NCBI RefSeq assembly: GCF_964275005.1
Contig: NC_092702.1
Location: 1,341,501 to 1,405,500 of the forward strand
Source of the DNA: Diadema setosum
Lineage: Eukaryota; Echinodermata; Echinoidea; Diadematoida; Diadematidae
Direction: 5' to 3'
Length of the DNA: 64,000 nucleotides
Shown here in pieces: positions 48,801 to 61,200 of the stretch (position 1 is its first letter; every line of letters starts with the position of its first letter). The notes under the pieces were generated by a model. The model did not search any database, was not told the origin of the DNA, and saw only the letters and a list, made by a program, of their open reading frames with translations. Both the position numbers and the translations under genes were made by a program.

Positions 48801-51800
48801 AGTCAAAGATAAACATGGTTATACTACGGAGTCTCCAAGATTTTATGTTGCATGGTTTTATTGATATTCAAACAGTAAATATCATAACTCGTTTAACTAT
48901 CATGTATTGTGTGTGTAAATATCACCTCTTAGGATACATGCCCATTGAACAACAACAACAACAACAAAAAATGATGATGATGACTGCAGTATTAACAGAG
49001 ACCCATCAATTTGACAATGGTTACTTTGCACTCTATAGGAAATGTGGGAGCAAAAAACCTGTTCATCAACCAGACTCACACCAGATAGCAATGTCGTAGT
49101 CTTCGTAAGCTGCTGTCAAGAATTCATGAAGGTGTGGCCGCATCAGCTCCCGAGCATTCTCTGCCACAGAACGATGATCTTCAAAAGAGGAGATGAGCAA
49201 ATGGAAGATTAAATTTTTACAAGCTCATCTGGTTATAGGTAAAGGTTGCACAGAGGATGGAAGAAAAATTAGCATTGTATATAACAATGTATAGAATTTG
49301 GTCAGTCGGTCGTTTCAAATGAGTTCAACAAAAGTGTCAAAAACTTATGATAAGTTGTTTTCAATGTGATTTACAGTTGCTGCACATACCAAAGAAGGTG
49401 TAATCAACATCAAGAACAAGAAGTTTCTTTCCGGGCCTGGATTCATTGACGACTTTGATCTCGTACTCTCTCACACGTCGCTCCACTTTCTGCAAGTACT
49501 CCTCTCTGTTAACAGAGACAAGAATATCAAATCAGTTGAGTGCTACAAGGGCATTCAGTCTGTCTACTTTCTACAGTGCTAGTGCCCTTCTGGCTCTTAA
49601 TTTATTTAAAACAATTAAACATCATTAACCAAGACTGATGTCCATGATGATCAGGGGGATATTCCATGCTAGGGCCGCAGAATGTTTTTAAGGTGGAGGG
49701 GATTTAGGTGGGCTGCAAGTCAATGATTACCATTGCCCTTTCGCTTAATAGACGGGAAGAATCTAAGGACAAAATCTTCAGTAAGTATCTTGTTTGAGCA
49801 CTGTGATTTTTGCCAGATTTTTTTTTTCTACTCCCCCACAACCCCCCCCCCCCAAAGCTCAGAATATCATAGAATAAGCCCAAAATGAATTAAAGATTAC
49901 CATGAAGTCACATGTAACATCTTACTAACATGATAAATGCTGTATGGTTATGTGACAGACTACTGATGATCAAAGTTGTACAATTTGTATCATCAAAACT
50001 ACCGGTATTACAAAGTATATTTTTGAGATGAAGATAGAATGGACACACACACACACAAAACCCCAAACAAACAACCAAACAAACAAATTAGGGGACAGAA
50101 ACAGGGCCAGAAACAGGAAGATGGAACATACATGGAAAGAGATAGGAAAGCTCAAGATAATCAAAATTGGTCAATACCACTTGGATGGACCATGAACTCT
50201 TTTAAATATGCCAGATTTTGTCAATAAGCATCACATATCCTATTAAAAAGTCCTATCCATTCACAATTTTGTAGGGTTATTATACAACATATACAGACAA
50301 ATTTTTTACTACATCAAGTGGAGCAATAGTAAAAGACAGAGAACTTAATCAAAATTAGATAAATGATAGAAATGTTGTGATCTTTACAATGTTAGGAAAT
50401 GGTTGACATTCTTTTGAGTACACCATATTCAAACCTGTTCTCTGTGGCAACTTCTTCATCTTCGATATCAAAGTCGTCAACAACCTCGCCAATGTCAGCT
50501 GGCTTTTCATTGGCTGCCAGGATCGTTTCTTCCCTTGTGCCCATCATCATGATCTTGGTGTTGGGTTTGATGTTCAGAGCACATAGCTGGACATCATCTC
50601 CAGGAGGCTTCCCTACAAGAAATAAAATAAACACATACACAATAACACACAGTATAGCAATTTAAATATTGCAGATTACTGTATGCACAGTACAAGAAAC
50701 ATTACCACCTGCCTAAAGATGTTTCCTGACTAGTTGTGGATCTGATACATCGTATTGCAGTACCCTGATTTCCAGCAAAACACTAACAAACACGTGTCTT
50801 ACACATGGAGAAGCTGCATATCACTGTATGTATGTACCATATTGTATGAAACCTGCTGTGTGTATCTATTTTGTGTGTGTGTGTGTATCATGTGTCTATG
50901 ATGACAAAATAAAAATTGAGATTAAAGAAATTTGATATATTTAACATACATTGCTGATTATATAAATTTATGTAAATTTTTTGTATTATTCTAATATTAA
51001 AAAATACTGCAGAAAAGCTTAAGTGATCAAATACCGGGGGTTTTGCCCTACACAACCACATACTGACATACATGTGCAATGTGTGGCTCAAATTTGATAT
51101 ATTTAACATACATTGTACATTGCTGATGATATAAATTTATGTAAATCTTATGTATTATTCTAATATTAAAAAATACTGCAGAAAAGCTTAAGTGATCAAA
51201 TACCGGGGGTTTTACCCTAAACAACCACATAGTGACATGCATGTGCAATGTGTGGCTCAATGGTAAAATCTAGTAAAGACACATGATGGTCAAATATGGT
51301 GCATTTATTGTGTCATATTTGTGGTTGTATAATTTACTCTGCATTTTGTATTATGTGTATATTCCTTCTAGAGTCTATACATACAAAAAAAAAAAAAAAA
51401 TGCAGACAACTGTTTTACTGGTACCGTTGTCCGAGATCAGTGCAGTGATATTTTACACCTCTACTAACAAGTTACTACCCAACTATCTACCGATTTATGA
51501 TACGCCGCAAGCAGCTCGCTACGCGGCCGGCAACCCGCATGCTGCATGCTGCTGCGGCTGAGCTGCCGGTGGGTAAATGCAGCATGCAGCTGCTGCATGC
51601 TGCAGCTGCTAGCTGGCTAGCTGCGCTGCGCTACCGTTCTAGCTTTATAGCTGCTGCCATGCCACGACAGTGCACAGTGGCAGTGCACAGCACTGAGAGT
51701 TTATTGACGTGATGATGGGCATTGTATCGCATTGTTACCTGGATGATGATGAGCTTAATTCGTAAAAATCCTACCTTTCAGTTTCAGACCAAGTAGCTTC

Positions 51801-51934
51801 TGTCGGTGGGGCAATACCCCTGTCTTTTCATGAATAGCATCCTTCAAATCCTTCACGGTATCATTTCCACACACTTCGGAAAATTCGTACTCTTGTCCGC
51901 TCCACTTGACAACAATCCGCATGGGGGCTTCCAT
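45835..51934 (-). CDS. UBLCP1: Ubiquitin-like domain CTD phosphatase 1, complete
   Basis: Nuclear phosphatase that binds the proteasome through its ubiquitin-like domain and dephosphorylates it, lowering its activity (family knowledge). Seven minus-strand exons in continuous phase: 51775-51934, 50435-50612, 49390-49505, 49080-49178, 47976-48112, 46612-46725, 45835-45981; total 316 residues against 318 in human. The ubiquitin-like domain covers about residues 5-80 ([39 protein letters not shown]). The HAD/FCP-type catalytic motif DVDYT starts near residue 145, followed by FDHRS. Later landmarks are [39 protein letters not shown] and the C-terminal LNHRHWERY. The donor at 49079/49080 was chosen because it restores WSATNM. 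Position 51974 looks like a 3' splice site, so a 5' UTR intron is likely. Nothing appears broken. Confidence 0.97.
46832..46950 (+). mobile_element. Truncated CAGTCAACCTTGC MITE
   Basis: Begins CAGTCAACCTTGCCTATGAG after TA and follows the sequence of the element at 11392 (ATTTGGA, TCATGAGGAATTGAAATCAA, GACTTGAAAAGAC), but the right terminal repeat is missing. It lies in the UBLCP1 intron between the exons at 46725 and 47976. Confidence 0.65.
47568..47752 (-). mobile_element. pogo/Tigger-like MITE, copy 7
   Basis: CAGAGCACTCCCGTTATAAC to TTATAATGGGAGTCCACTG. It lies in a UBLCP1 intron, in the same orientation as copies 2 and 5. Confidence 0.85.
50931..51260 (+). repeat. Tandem duplication, two ~162-168 bp units
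   Basis: Unit 1 (50931-51092) and unit 2 (51093-51260) share TTTGATATATTTAACATACA, then TAAAAAATACTGCAG, then ATCAAATACCGGGGGTTTT and a GTGCAATGTGTGGCTCA end, with few differences. Located in UBLCP1 intron 1. Confidence 0.9.
51537..51632. repeat. GCTGCATGC-rich palindromic cluster
   Basis: GC-rich patch in UBLCP1 intron 1 built from GCTGC, GCATGC and AGCTGC. It includes a perfect inverted repeat at 51579-51603: 12 bp arms (GCAGCATGCAGC / GCTGCATGCTGC) around one base. Function unknown. Confidence 0.7.
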
Positions 51935-52278
51935 CTTTGATATTTACATCCTCAGCCGCAAAAATGTCTTGAATCTGCAAGTACATTTATATTGCAAAAA
52001 TATTAAGTCAAAAAAGTATCCAAGTAAAATCATTTAAACATTTTTTTAGTTTTTATAATTTCAAAAATGAGTTTTTAAATCTTAAGCGTGAATATTTGGG
52101 ACTCTGTATAATAACATACCCAGGTATCCCCTCCCACCTTATGACAGAAACAGCACAGAAAATGTATCATACCATTATATACCCAAGCAGGGAATTCACA
52201 AGCGAGTGTATCATCGCTGAGTAACATGACGGATAGATTGTAGGAAGAGCCTGATTGTAATAACTTATCAACCGGAAA
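51935..52278. promoter_or_regulatory. Bidirectional promoter between UBLCP1 and EXOC4
   Basis: Only 344 bp separate the two divergent start codons. No TATA box is obvious. A CCGGAA motif (ETS-type) sits at 52271-52276, directly before the EXOC4 ATG. The UBLCP1 side probably holds a non-coding first exon, since an acceptor-like CTTGCAG lies just before its ATG-bearing exon. Shared control of the two genes is inference from spacing. Confidence 0.55.
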
Positions 52279-55200
52279 ATGGCAGCTCAGCAACCGGCTG
52301 GTAGCGGAAGGGGCCATGGACAAGGGGAAACAAGCCGAAAAGATTCCGTGAGTTCAACAGGATTCAAGCTTTCTTGTTGTTATGATGTAAATTACAAGGT
52401 TTTGACTGTAAATAGACTATGTGGGTTCAGAGTTGAACGGAGCTGGGAGTCGAGTGGGACTGAGTGCAGTGAGTTGGGCATCGTGTAGTCACAGTCGGAG
52501 CGAGCCCTCGTCGCTTCCCGCATTCAGCCCGTTTCCTCTCCAAGGCCCAGCCTACTATCGGGGACTATGCTATGTATTTATAGTGCTGGCAGGATATTGG
52601 AGATTAGTGTGGGATTCTGCTTTTAGAAATGTCTCACATGATTGATTACTGTAGCTATCTAATGTTAATGTTGGTGTGGTATACAACGTTTAAAATTTAT
52701 ATTTAATGTTTCGTGCATGACCATTGAATATTAAACCAAGACTCACACTAGAATACACTACAAGGTTCAGTAGAATATACACAGAGCAACATCGCGCACT
52801 CCCCTTCCTCCTTGTTTGGTTCCAGATGGAACGTTGTGAGGAGTATTTTGAAGAAGAACTTATAAGATGGTATTCTGAAAATCTTCCTAAGTTTCTTCCT
52901 ACACATTGTAAGCCAGAAAGTTTAGAAGTGCCTAAGGTTAGGAAAGACAGAATTGGTATTCTGAAAGTTCTTCCTTCGCTAAGATTAGACTTCTAATGTT
53001 AGTAGAAACTTCTTAATGCGAATATAGGCCATTCTTATCCTTGCCCATATCCTTTCTTAAGCCAATATGAAAATAAGGATTGTATCAAAGGAACCAACCA
53101 ATGACAATTGCATATCATGACATAGGGTTAGATATACATGTGTGTGATGTGCGTGGCATGTCACCTCTTTCTTGTGTATCAAAGTTCATGTTGCGTGCAG
53201 TGAATGACAAGCGCCTATCACAATATTTTGCAGCATGCTACATCTTACCGACATACTTAGGACAGGGGTGGGGCTTTCCTAAATATCTTCCTAAAATTCT
53301 TTCCTAAGTGCATTCTAGAATACCAACTTCTTCCTACAGTGTGTATGTCAGAAATTTGCATATCTCATCCTCATTTTCATATCTTCCTAAGTTTCTTCCT
53401 AAGTTTAAGAAAAAACTTGGGAAGATACTTGGAAAGACACTTGGGAAGGTTTTCAGAACACCACTTAAGCAAAAATCCTGACTTTCTTCCTAGGAAGGAT
53501 TTCAGAATACCACCCATGGGCCTAATGATTAATCCAAATAGGCAAATAAGAAATCTAGATCTAGATCTAACTTATTGTTAGGTAGATGGATGGATAGGTT
53601 TCTAGTGATAGTTAGTGGGTGGTTGAATTTTGGATGGCTTACCTTACATGTCCATGCTAAAGCTCAAGTTCTGAGAGTGATTCTAACCCTGCTTTACTAA
53701 TATTTTTGAATTAAATATATTTTAGATTAATATGTTCAAAAAAGTAAAACTGGTCAACCAAGTCAGTGTTGAGTTTCTTTTTTCATATATATTTCCTGAA
53801 ACGGCTATTCTTCTTCTACATTATTCTTGAATTAGGAATCATGAAATGATTGGGAAAGTTTGATTTCTGCAGTTTTTGTACTACCTTTTTTTGTTGAGTG
53901 GTGTGATTAGAGGCCCCTTTTCATTTTTTAAAGATCCTTTACACTTCACTTTTCATCTCTAATAATTTTTATAGGATAATGCTACTGCTTTGAAAGTTGA
54001 CATTAATCATGGACAGAATGTATTAAGAGAGCATGCTCATTTTCAGCTTAATCTGTTGATCCCTTCATTGTTGTTGTGGTTTACATCCTGTTTTTTTCTA
54101 TCCCATTCATCAACGCTATAAGTTAGCATGGCTTGTCAGAGATAAAGTGCTTGAATAGACCCTATACTTCAGAGCCTCTTTTCTTAGTTCATACTTTTCC
54201 AGAGTACCTTCATATGTAATTTCTTTGCAATATTTAGATAGATTTATCGTCTTGGAGAGTCCATTTGAATTGAGTTACTGTACATCATTTTAAAGCCTAT
54301 AGTCTGTTTTTTTCAGAATCTGCCCGTACCTACATTGTAAAAATCCATGTCTGGATACTTTTTGTTTGTTTTATGAAGCAGGGTAACATATGAAGAGTTT
54401 GTTCGCAAAAACCGATAAGTCCATATTTGCCAAATGGAGATATTTGCGATTAAAGGTCAATGAAAATAAAGAGAATAATAAGAAAATTTTTGCTTCTTTT
54501 GACCATAACTTCAAAAATGTACCTTTATATGTAGTGACCAATATATCATTTAAAATGTATTATTTTGTACTTTATGACAGAGACCTTACTTCAAAATCTT
54601 CAAAAATGGACTTATCGGTTTTTGCAAACAAACTCTTCAATATATATCGAATGGTCTGCATGAATACTGGTAAGTGATTAATCACAATGCACTCATGTGA
54701 CTTAGACCCCGTTTACTGTGCGGGGCTGGGCCGAGCCGCGGTGGAGCTCAGCCTCAATTGCGGGGCCAAGCCCTGCAATTTTGTCCGTTTACACTGCCAG
54801 GCTCGGCCACTCTTTTAATTCAAACCTTTCAATATTTTGTCTTGGTGGCGCTCTGCTTGTAAACAAATGCAATTTGGTATAGTCTGGTTTTCAGACCCTT
54901 TGCCAACTGGATTCCGTGGCGATGAAGTCGCCGTTCGGGCAAAGGCCTTTGCTGAAGGAGAAATCCTTTGCAGGACAAAACCACCTTAAACTATACTAGT
55001 TTTCACTGTTGAGGGGGTTAATATCCTGAATAGCGAAATAGTACGGGCAGAGGGTCTGTAAGCCAGACTAAAATTGGCCGCACATTTGGCCCAGTTTGCG
55101 TTTACACTGAGAAAAGGCCGAGACCACCTCCAGAGCGTGGCCAAATGCGCGGCCAATTTTGGCCCCGCCTTTGGCCTTTTGCGCATTTACACTGAAATGA

Positions 55201-58200
55201 AGGCGGGCTCAGCCGCGGCCCAGCCCCGCACTGTCGAGTGATATGCTGTTGACAGGGCTAGAATGAATTATTGTGTTAACAATCTTACCATCCCTAGATT
55301 GTAATAAAACACTTGACACTAAGTTTACAGTCCCTTGAAAGTTAGTTTCCCTCAGTGCTGTGCACTTTGGAAAATGTGATTCCTGTTGGGATGTCAAGTG
55401 TTACATTGTACCTCTTAGAAGGCAATATTTGTAAAATAATAGTCCTTCATCTGTTTGGGTTTCATTTGGGATAATATTGGCCACAATGTATAAAGTGAGA
55501 ACACTGCTTAAATGTAGACAAATTGAACCTCTCCACCCGTCTTGATTTGGTGTGGACTATTGCACTAAAATGTTTAGTTCTGAATAACCTGTTTCTCAGT
55601 CAGCTGATGGCTTCTAGGGTTGGTAAAGTAATAAGGCATCATTTTCTAAATTATTATTATTTTGTGCAGCATTTTATGCTATGATGCTCGACTAAAAATG
55701 ACAGGCACATTCTGTATAGAAGATACAGAAGATACAGCTTCAGTCCATTTCCTGTGACTGATAATGTACTTGAAAGAAATCCAACATGAAATTTACATAT
55801 GTAGCGGTAGAAAACCACTTGAAATTCTTGACTAAGTTTTAGTTTTATTCTGCACTGTGTATGATATACAGTAGAAGGCATGATACACATTAGAAATTGT
55901 TTTCAGCAAATGCACTGTACTTCTCAGACAAAATACAATGTATCTTTCATCAAATACAAATATATCCTACAGCTCTGTAGATATGTATGAATTAAAACTT
56001 GCTTTTTTATATAGCCTTTTGTGTTCTCTCATTCATTCATATCTGTGGTGTAGTTGTTTTTTTCCAGGAATTGAGATGTACATGTTTACTGCATACCATG
56101 GTAATCTTTCATTGAAGTAACACATTTCAATAAGTGTCTGTTAAAATGCAGATACATTGTATTACCCAATGCCATATCATGTGATGAAAAAATACATAAA
56201 CTATGATATTCAACAGTCAAACAGTGCAATATTATAAGGATTGCACAAGTGATGATGATGTTGTTAGTACTCATGTACAGTGTATGATGCATGCAGCTCT
56301 TTCTGAAATACTGCCCTCTATCAGTCATAGCAAGCAAGGAGTTAAAATTTTTGCCTACATCTTGTTTTACAAGTCAGTGAGTTGGCTAGCAAAGACCTCT
56401 ATCATAAGCATGTATGTTGAACTGTTAAGTGAAAAGTTTCATTTTATTACCATAGATAAAAATATGTCACATAATTATGTCTCCCTGTGATCATGAATAA
56501 ATAGAGCAGTGTGACAGTGGTTAATACTGACTTTGATTAGAGTTGAATTATCACACCAGTCATATCCTAGTGTGTGTTTCTACTGGATACCTCATGATGT
56601 GTTTCTGAAATGAAAAGTTCAGGTGTAAAGATACACAGGGTAATGCAGAGCTATGCGCAGAAACTTGCTAACTGCAGTGAGCCAGAAAGTTGCGGATTAT
56701 AAAGTCATAGAAAAGGTCGCAGGCATGTACACTGTATGATCCACTGAATAACATGCGGAATCACCTAATAACAATAAGAGCTTCAAGGCCGCCCTGTTCC
56801 TGCTGAAAAATCATCCCTCGCATCACCGCACATTGACCGTCTAAACAGATGGACGATGGATCACCTCGCATTGTCTCGCATCACCCACTATCTGATGTGT
56901 TTCTGAAGTGAAAAGTTGAGGTGCATGTATCACTATGCATTACCTTGACATTTATTGCTCATTAGAAACACATTCTTATAGTAACAGGGCCCTGTTGTGT
57001 AAAAGTTGAAATCAAACATAAGTCTGAAAATCAAACGTAAGTCTGTGTATCCTCAATTCTGATTGGCTGATAGTACCTGACTTATGTTTGTTTGTTTTGT
57101 TTTATTTTATTTTTTTTTTTTTTACTTATATGTGTGATAGCATCTTTTTATGCAACAGGGCCCAGGAGAGGATCTGTTGAATATAGCCTCTTATTAATTT
57201 CATATTTCATCATAGTAATGATAATATCACTACATTTCTCAAGCACTCATATTGCAATGCAGTGCTTCTCAGCTCTGATTATACAAATTAATAGAATAAA
57301 AAATATACCCCTAAAGTAGGGCTTACATATGTATAATGTAGATGAATCTTTGTATTTCTTGACTTAAGGGGTAGCTGTGGTATGTAAACAAAGCTGTACT
57401 TGAATCTTGTTTTAGAAAGACAAAGAAAGAAAATTATATAAAGTTTTTAATGAAATAATGATTCATCCTGGTTTTTTTTTTTTTAAAGATACAATGTAAT
57501 GTATCTTTCATCTTCAGGTAATCATACTTCAATATTCTAATAAGTATTCTGAGCCCAGCCCCGCTTCAGTGTAAACGCGCAAAAGGCCAAATGCGAGGCC
57601 AAAATTGGCCTCGTATTTGGCCTCGCTCTGGAGGTGGTCTCGGCTACAGCCGAGCCGCGGCCGAGCCCGGCCTCTTCTTGGTGTAAACGCAAACTGGGCC
57701 AAATGCCCGGCCAATTTTAGTCTGGCTTCAAGACCCTCTGCCCGTACTATTTCGCTATTCACGATATTAACCCCCTCAACGTGGAAAACTAGTATAGTTT
57801 AAGGTGGTTTTGTCCTGCAAAGGATTTTTCCTTCGGCAAAGGCCTTTGCCCGAACGGCGACTTCGTCGCCACGGAATCCAGTTGGCAAAGGGTCTGAAAA
57901 CCAGGCTATACCAAATTGCGTTTGTTTACAAGCAGAGCTCCACTACGACAAAATATTGAAAGGTTTGAATTAAAAGCGCGGCCGAGCCCAGCAGTGTAAA
58001 CGGACAAAATTGCGAGGCTCGGCCGCGCAATTGAGGCCGGGCTCGGCCACGGCCGAGCCCGGCCCCGCACTGTAAACGGGGTCAAACACTTCAAACGTTT
58101 AACATTCAAGCAAGCTTTTCATATTTATTTGATATGAAACAGGCATTTAGTTTCAGGAGAAGCATACTGTTGGCTATATCTTTATTATGTCATTAGCTTC

Positions 58201-61200
58201 ACTTTCTGCTTCACATGTATTTTTTGTTTTCAAAATTGCAGGCTACATTTTGCGTGCATGAAAATGGAATGATTAAAAGCAATGCACACAAAAAAAATTA
58301 ATGACTTCTGATTTTTATTAGTCATCGATGATAAGATACTGTGTGAACAAGGCTATTATTGCTATAAAAGCCATCGGCTCCAATTTTCAAAAATGTCACA
58401 CTATGAAAATATCTTGCTTTACAGTATCTGATTTCAGTGCTGCATCGGCAGCTTGTCTGTAGAAAAATATTTGCCACTCCGCTGAAGATGTAGTTTCTTA
58501 GTATAGTAGGTAAAATCAACAGCAAAGGAAAGGAGAAAGGAGAAAAAAAAAAGAAAATGTGCAGCAAAACAACAACAAAATAACCATGTAAAATATAATA
58601 ACACTGCACTGTCATGACTCAATAATCCAAGGTACTTGATGAAGGAATTATATGCATGTATGCAGCTGCATATGTGAAGGCATGGTAACAAATATCCAGG
58701 GTTCTGCTCAGACAGCACAGGGTGAGTGTACACCTTAGTTACAGTGCAAAGAAAAACTCATAATGTTTGATTGTATGCAGCCCTACAACTTACTTTGCTA
58801 AATATTCTCTTATCAGTGCAAGATTTGTACCACTTTAGTCAATCTCAAACTTTTTGTATGTGCCATTTCATTCACAGATTTTGATGTGTTTATATGTCAA
58901 ATGTAATTTGTTATGTATGTTTCTTTTCATTGAAGTTTATTTTAAATACAATTGTAGGTAAAATCAAAAGTGGGCGAAGTGAGTAGAAGGTCTATTAGTT
59001 TTTATACCTCTGTGTATACTTGTACATTATGTATTTGTATTTATTGAAGGACAGTGTTTGGAAATTTTGAGAGAGTTACCAGCATAATGTTTTTACTGCA
59101 CACAATGCCCTCAAGTGGTCCTATTCATAATGTTACCAAGGCAGTATGGTGTTTTCTAGCTGCACTATGTAGCATGGGCTGGGAAGGGGCAGTTACAGCA
59201 GCTGCGTCAAGCTTTAAGTTCATTTAATGGGCACAAACTTTGACAGGACCACTGTGAATTACTTAATTCCATTGGTAATGTGCGTGATAGTCTCACCTTC
59301 GGGTGTGAGAGGGTTAAACCAAAATGTGGTGCTACGATATCGAAAATATGTAACTCACCTGTCGAGGCTCCTGTTGATTTTGTTGATGACTCGCATCATC
59401 CTGCCTCCCAGACCGCAGTCTGCTACAAACATGTGCCATCAGTCCCAGAGACATCCCCGCCATTTCAGACTCTCGCAGTGAGGATGACAGGAGAGCACAG
59501 CGTCAAGTTTGCTGTTAGATGACCAAGTGAGGCGCAGAACAAACCGGGGGAAAATATTGCAGGAGCTGCGCGATATCGAGACCAGGGGTGATCCGAGTGG
59601 AACCAGTGGTGGGAGACTGGCCAGGGGGAAGTACAAGTGCAAGCCTGCCTGCTTCGCCACCACTCAGGAAATGAGAATTGGCAGCGGATTGGCTGTACTC
59701 TGCCAGCTCTCTACCAAGGCCAAATACTGGTCTGTGTCCATGTCCTGTTCACCCACTCTTTTTCTGTTTTTTCGCTGTCATGAAGCCTGCCAGCAAATCC
59801 TACAAGCAGTGCTACTGGGCTATCGAATAGACTGATATACACCGAGTACCTGTGTTTTTTGTGTAAGAGCCTGGCAACATTTACTCCTGCCCAATATCTG
59901 CATAAACCATCTTCGGCTGCATCCACACCCCCCCCCCCCTACCCCCCACCATACACACACTCACATGCATGCAACAAAAATGTGAAACCATCAAAGACTA
60001 ACAAATGGATCTGTGCATTTTCATCAAGTGTCTGGTTGGATCAAGTTTATCTTCTGATTGTCTTCATGATTTGTGACTCTCCACTCAGCCTGTGTGAAAG
60101 GCTACTTCCATCAACAGCTGCAGCAGTCTTAAATGCATTGTGTATGACTACTTTTTATGTGAACTTTCCCCACTTTTTGTTCATAGTCAATGCCCTTCAG
60201 TTTTTAATGTGTTGACATGATCGGCCAAACAAACAAGCTACATACATCAGAGTCATGCTGGTGCAAGCATCTCACTGGAGGATAATGGACCAAGGAGATC
60301 AGATCAAGAGGAGGATCATAAGCTTCAAGTGATCACCGTAAAGAGATTTTAATGCTTTTTCTCACACACTGATGAAATGCTCTTTTTGATTCTGACTTTG
60401 GATGAATCAGTTAACAGTGCAAGGCATGTGTCCAGTTTTGTTTCAATGGAGCGGTGTATTATCTGTGTCACTGGATGAGGAGTATCGAGCTAGCAAGGCA
60501 GCCACACTGTCAGTGTGTAAAGTGTGGATATCAAATGGTGTTTAACTTCTGTGCTATGATCCAGTAACTTGTAATGGTATGTTACATAATGGGCACAGAG
60601 TTGTGATAGCAGGCTCGCCATGATACTGTAGCTGGATCATCAACTACACACGCACACAGGTTACGCTTTCATTGGAATTAAGCCATAAATATGTGGGTAT
60701 TTCTACAGTTGCCAACTTTTTTGTATTGGAGTGACAGCAGACAATTTTCCTTGTTGTTTTTATAATCGTGGGAACATATCATGGCGCAGTACTGAATGCA
60801 GTTATTTTCTTCCGCAAAAACATTGTTAAAACTTTAAAAACTTAAAATCCCATGAGACAGGGACTACTTCATTACAAGGTAGAGGAGATCTCAGCAGGCT
60901 TCCATCATTGGGATTTTTAATTGAGGAATACTCGATCAAGGATAGCTGGCCAATCACAATGGATGATCCTAATGCAAACAGGAACAGGCAAAGCTTTCGA
61001 GCCAAGCAGCTGAACCGTCTGTCGGGTGTCTTCAAACCGATCGTCAAGCACCGGCCGATGAGCCTTGGCAATGGAGACAGGGGCCTCGCGCGATTGCCGC
61101 TGCACTTCTCGAGAATGAGCAGCAGCAGCAGCAGTGCTAGCAGTTCTGGAGGCAGCCGCAGCAGCGGGGTCAGCCGTAGCAGTGGTGGCAGCCGCAGCAG

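Noticed and set aside
52724-52996. 90-codon frame as an EXOC4 exon or small gene
   Set aside because: Most of it is the TGGTATTCTGAAA transposon, and it does not fit EXOC4 protein or splice phases.
54390-54677. 95-codon frame
   Set aside because: Bounded exactly by the inverted ends of a 249 bp MITE.
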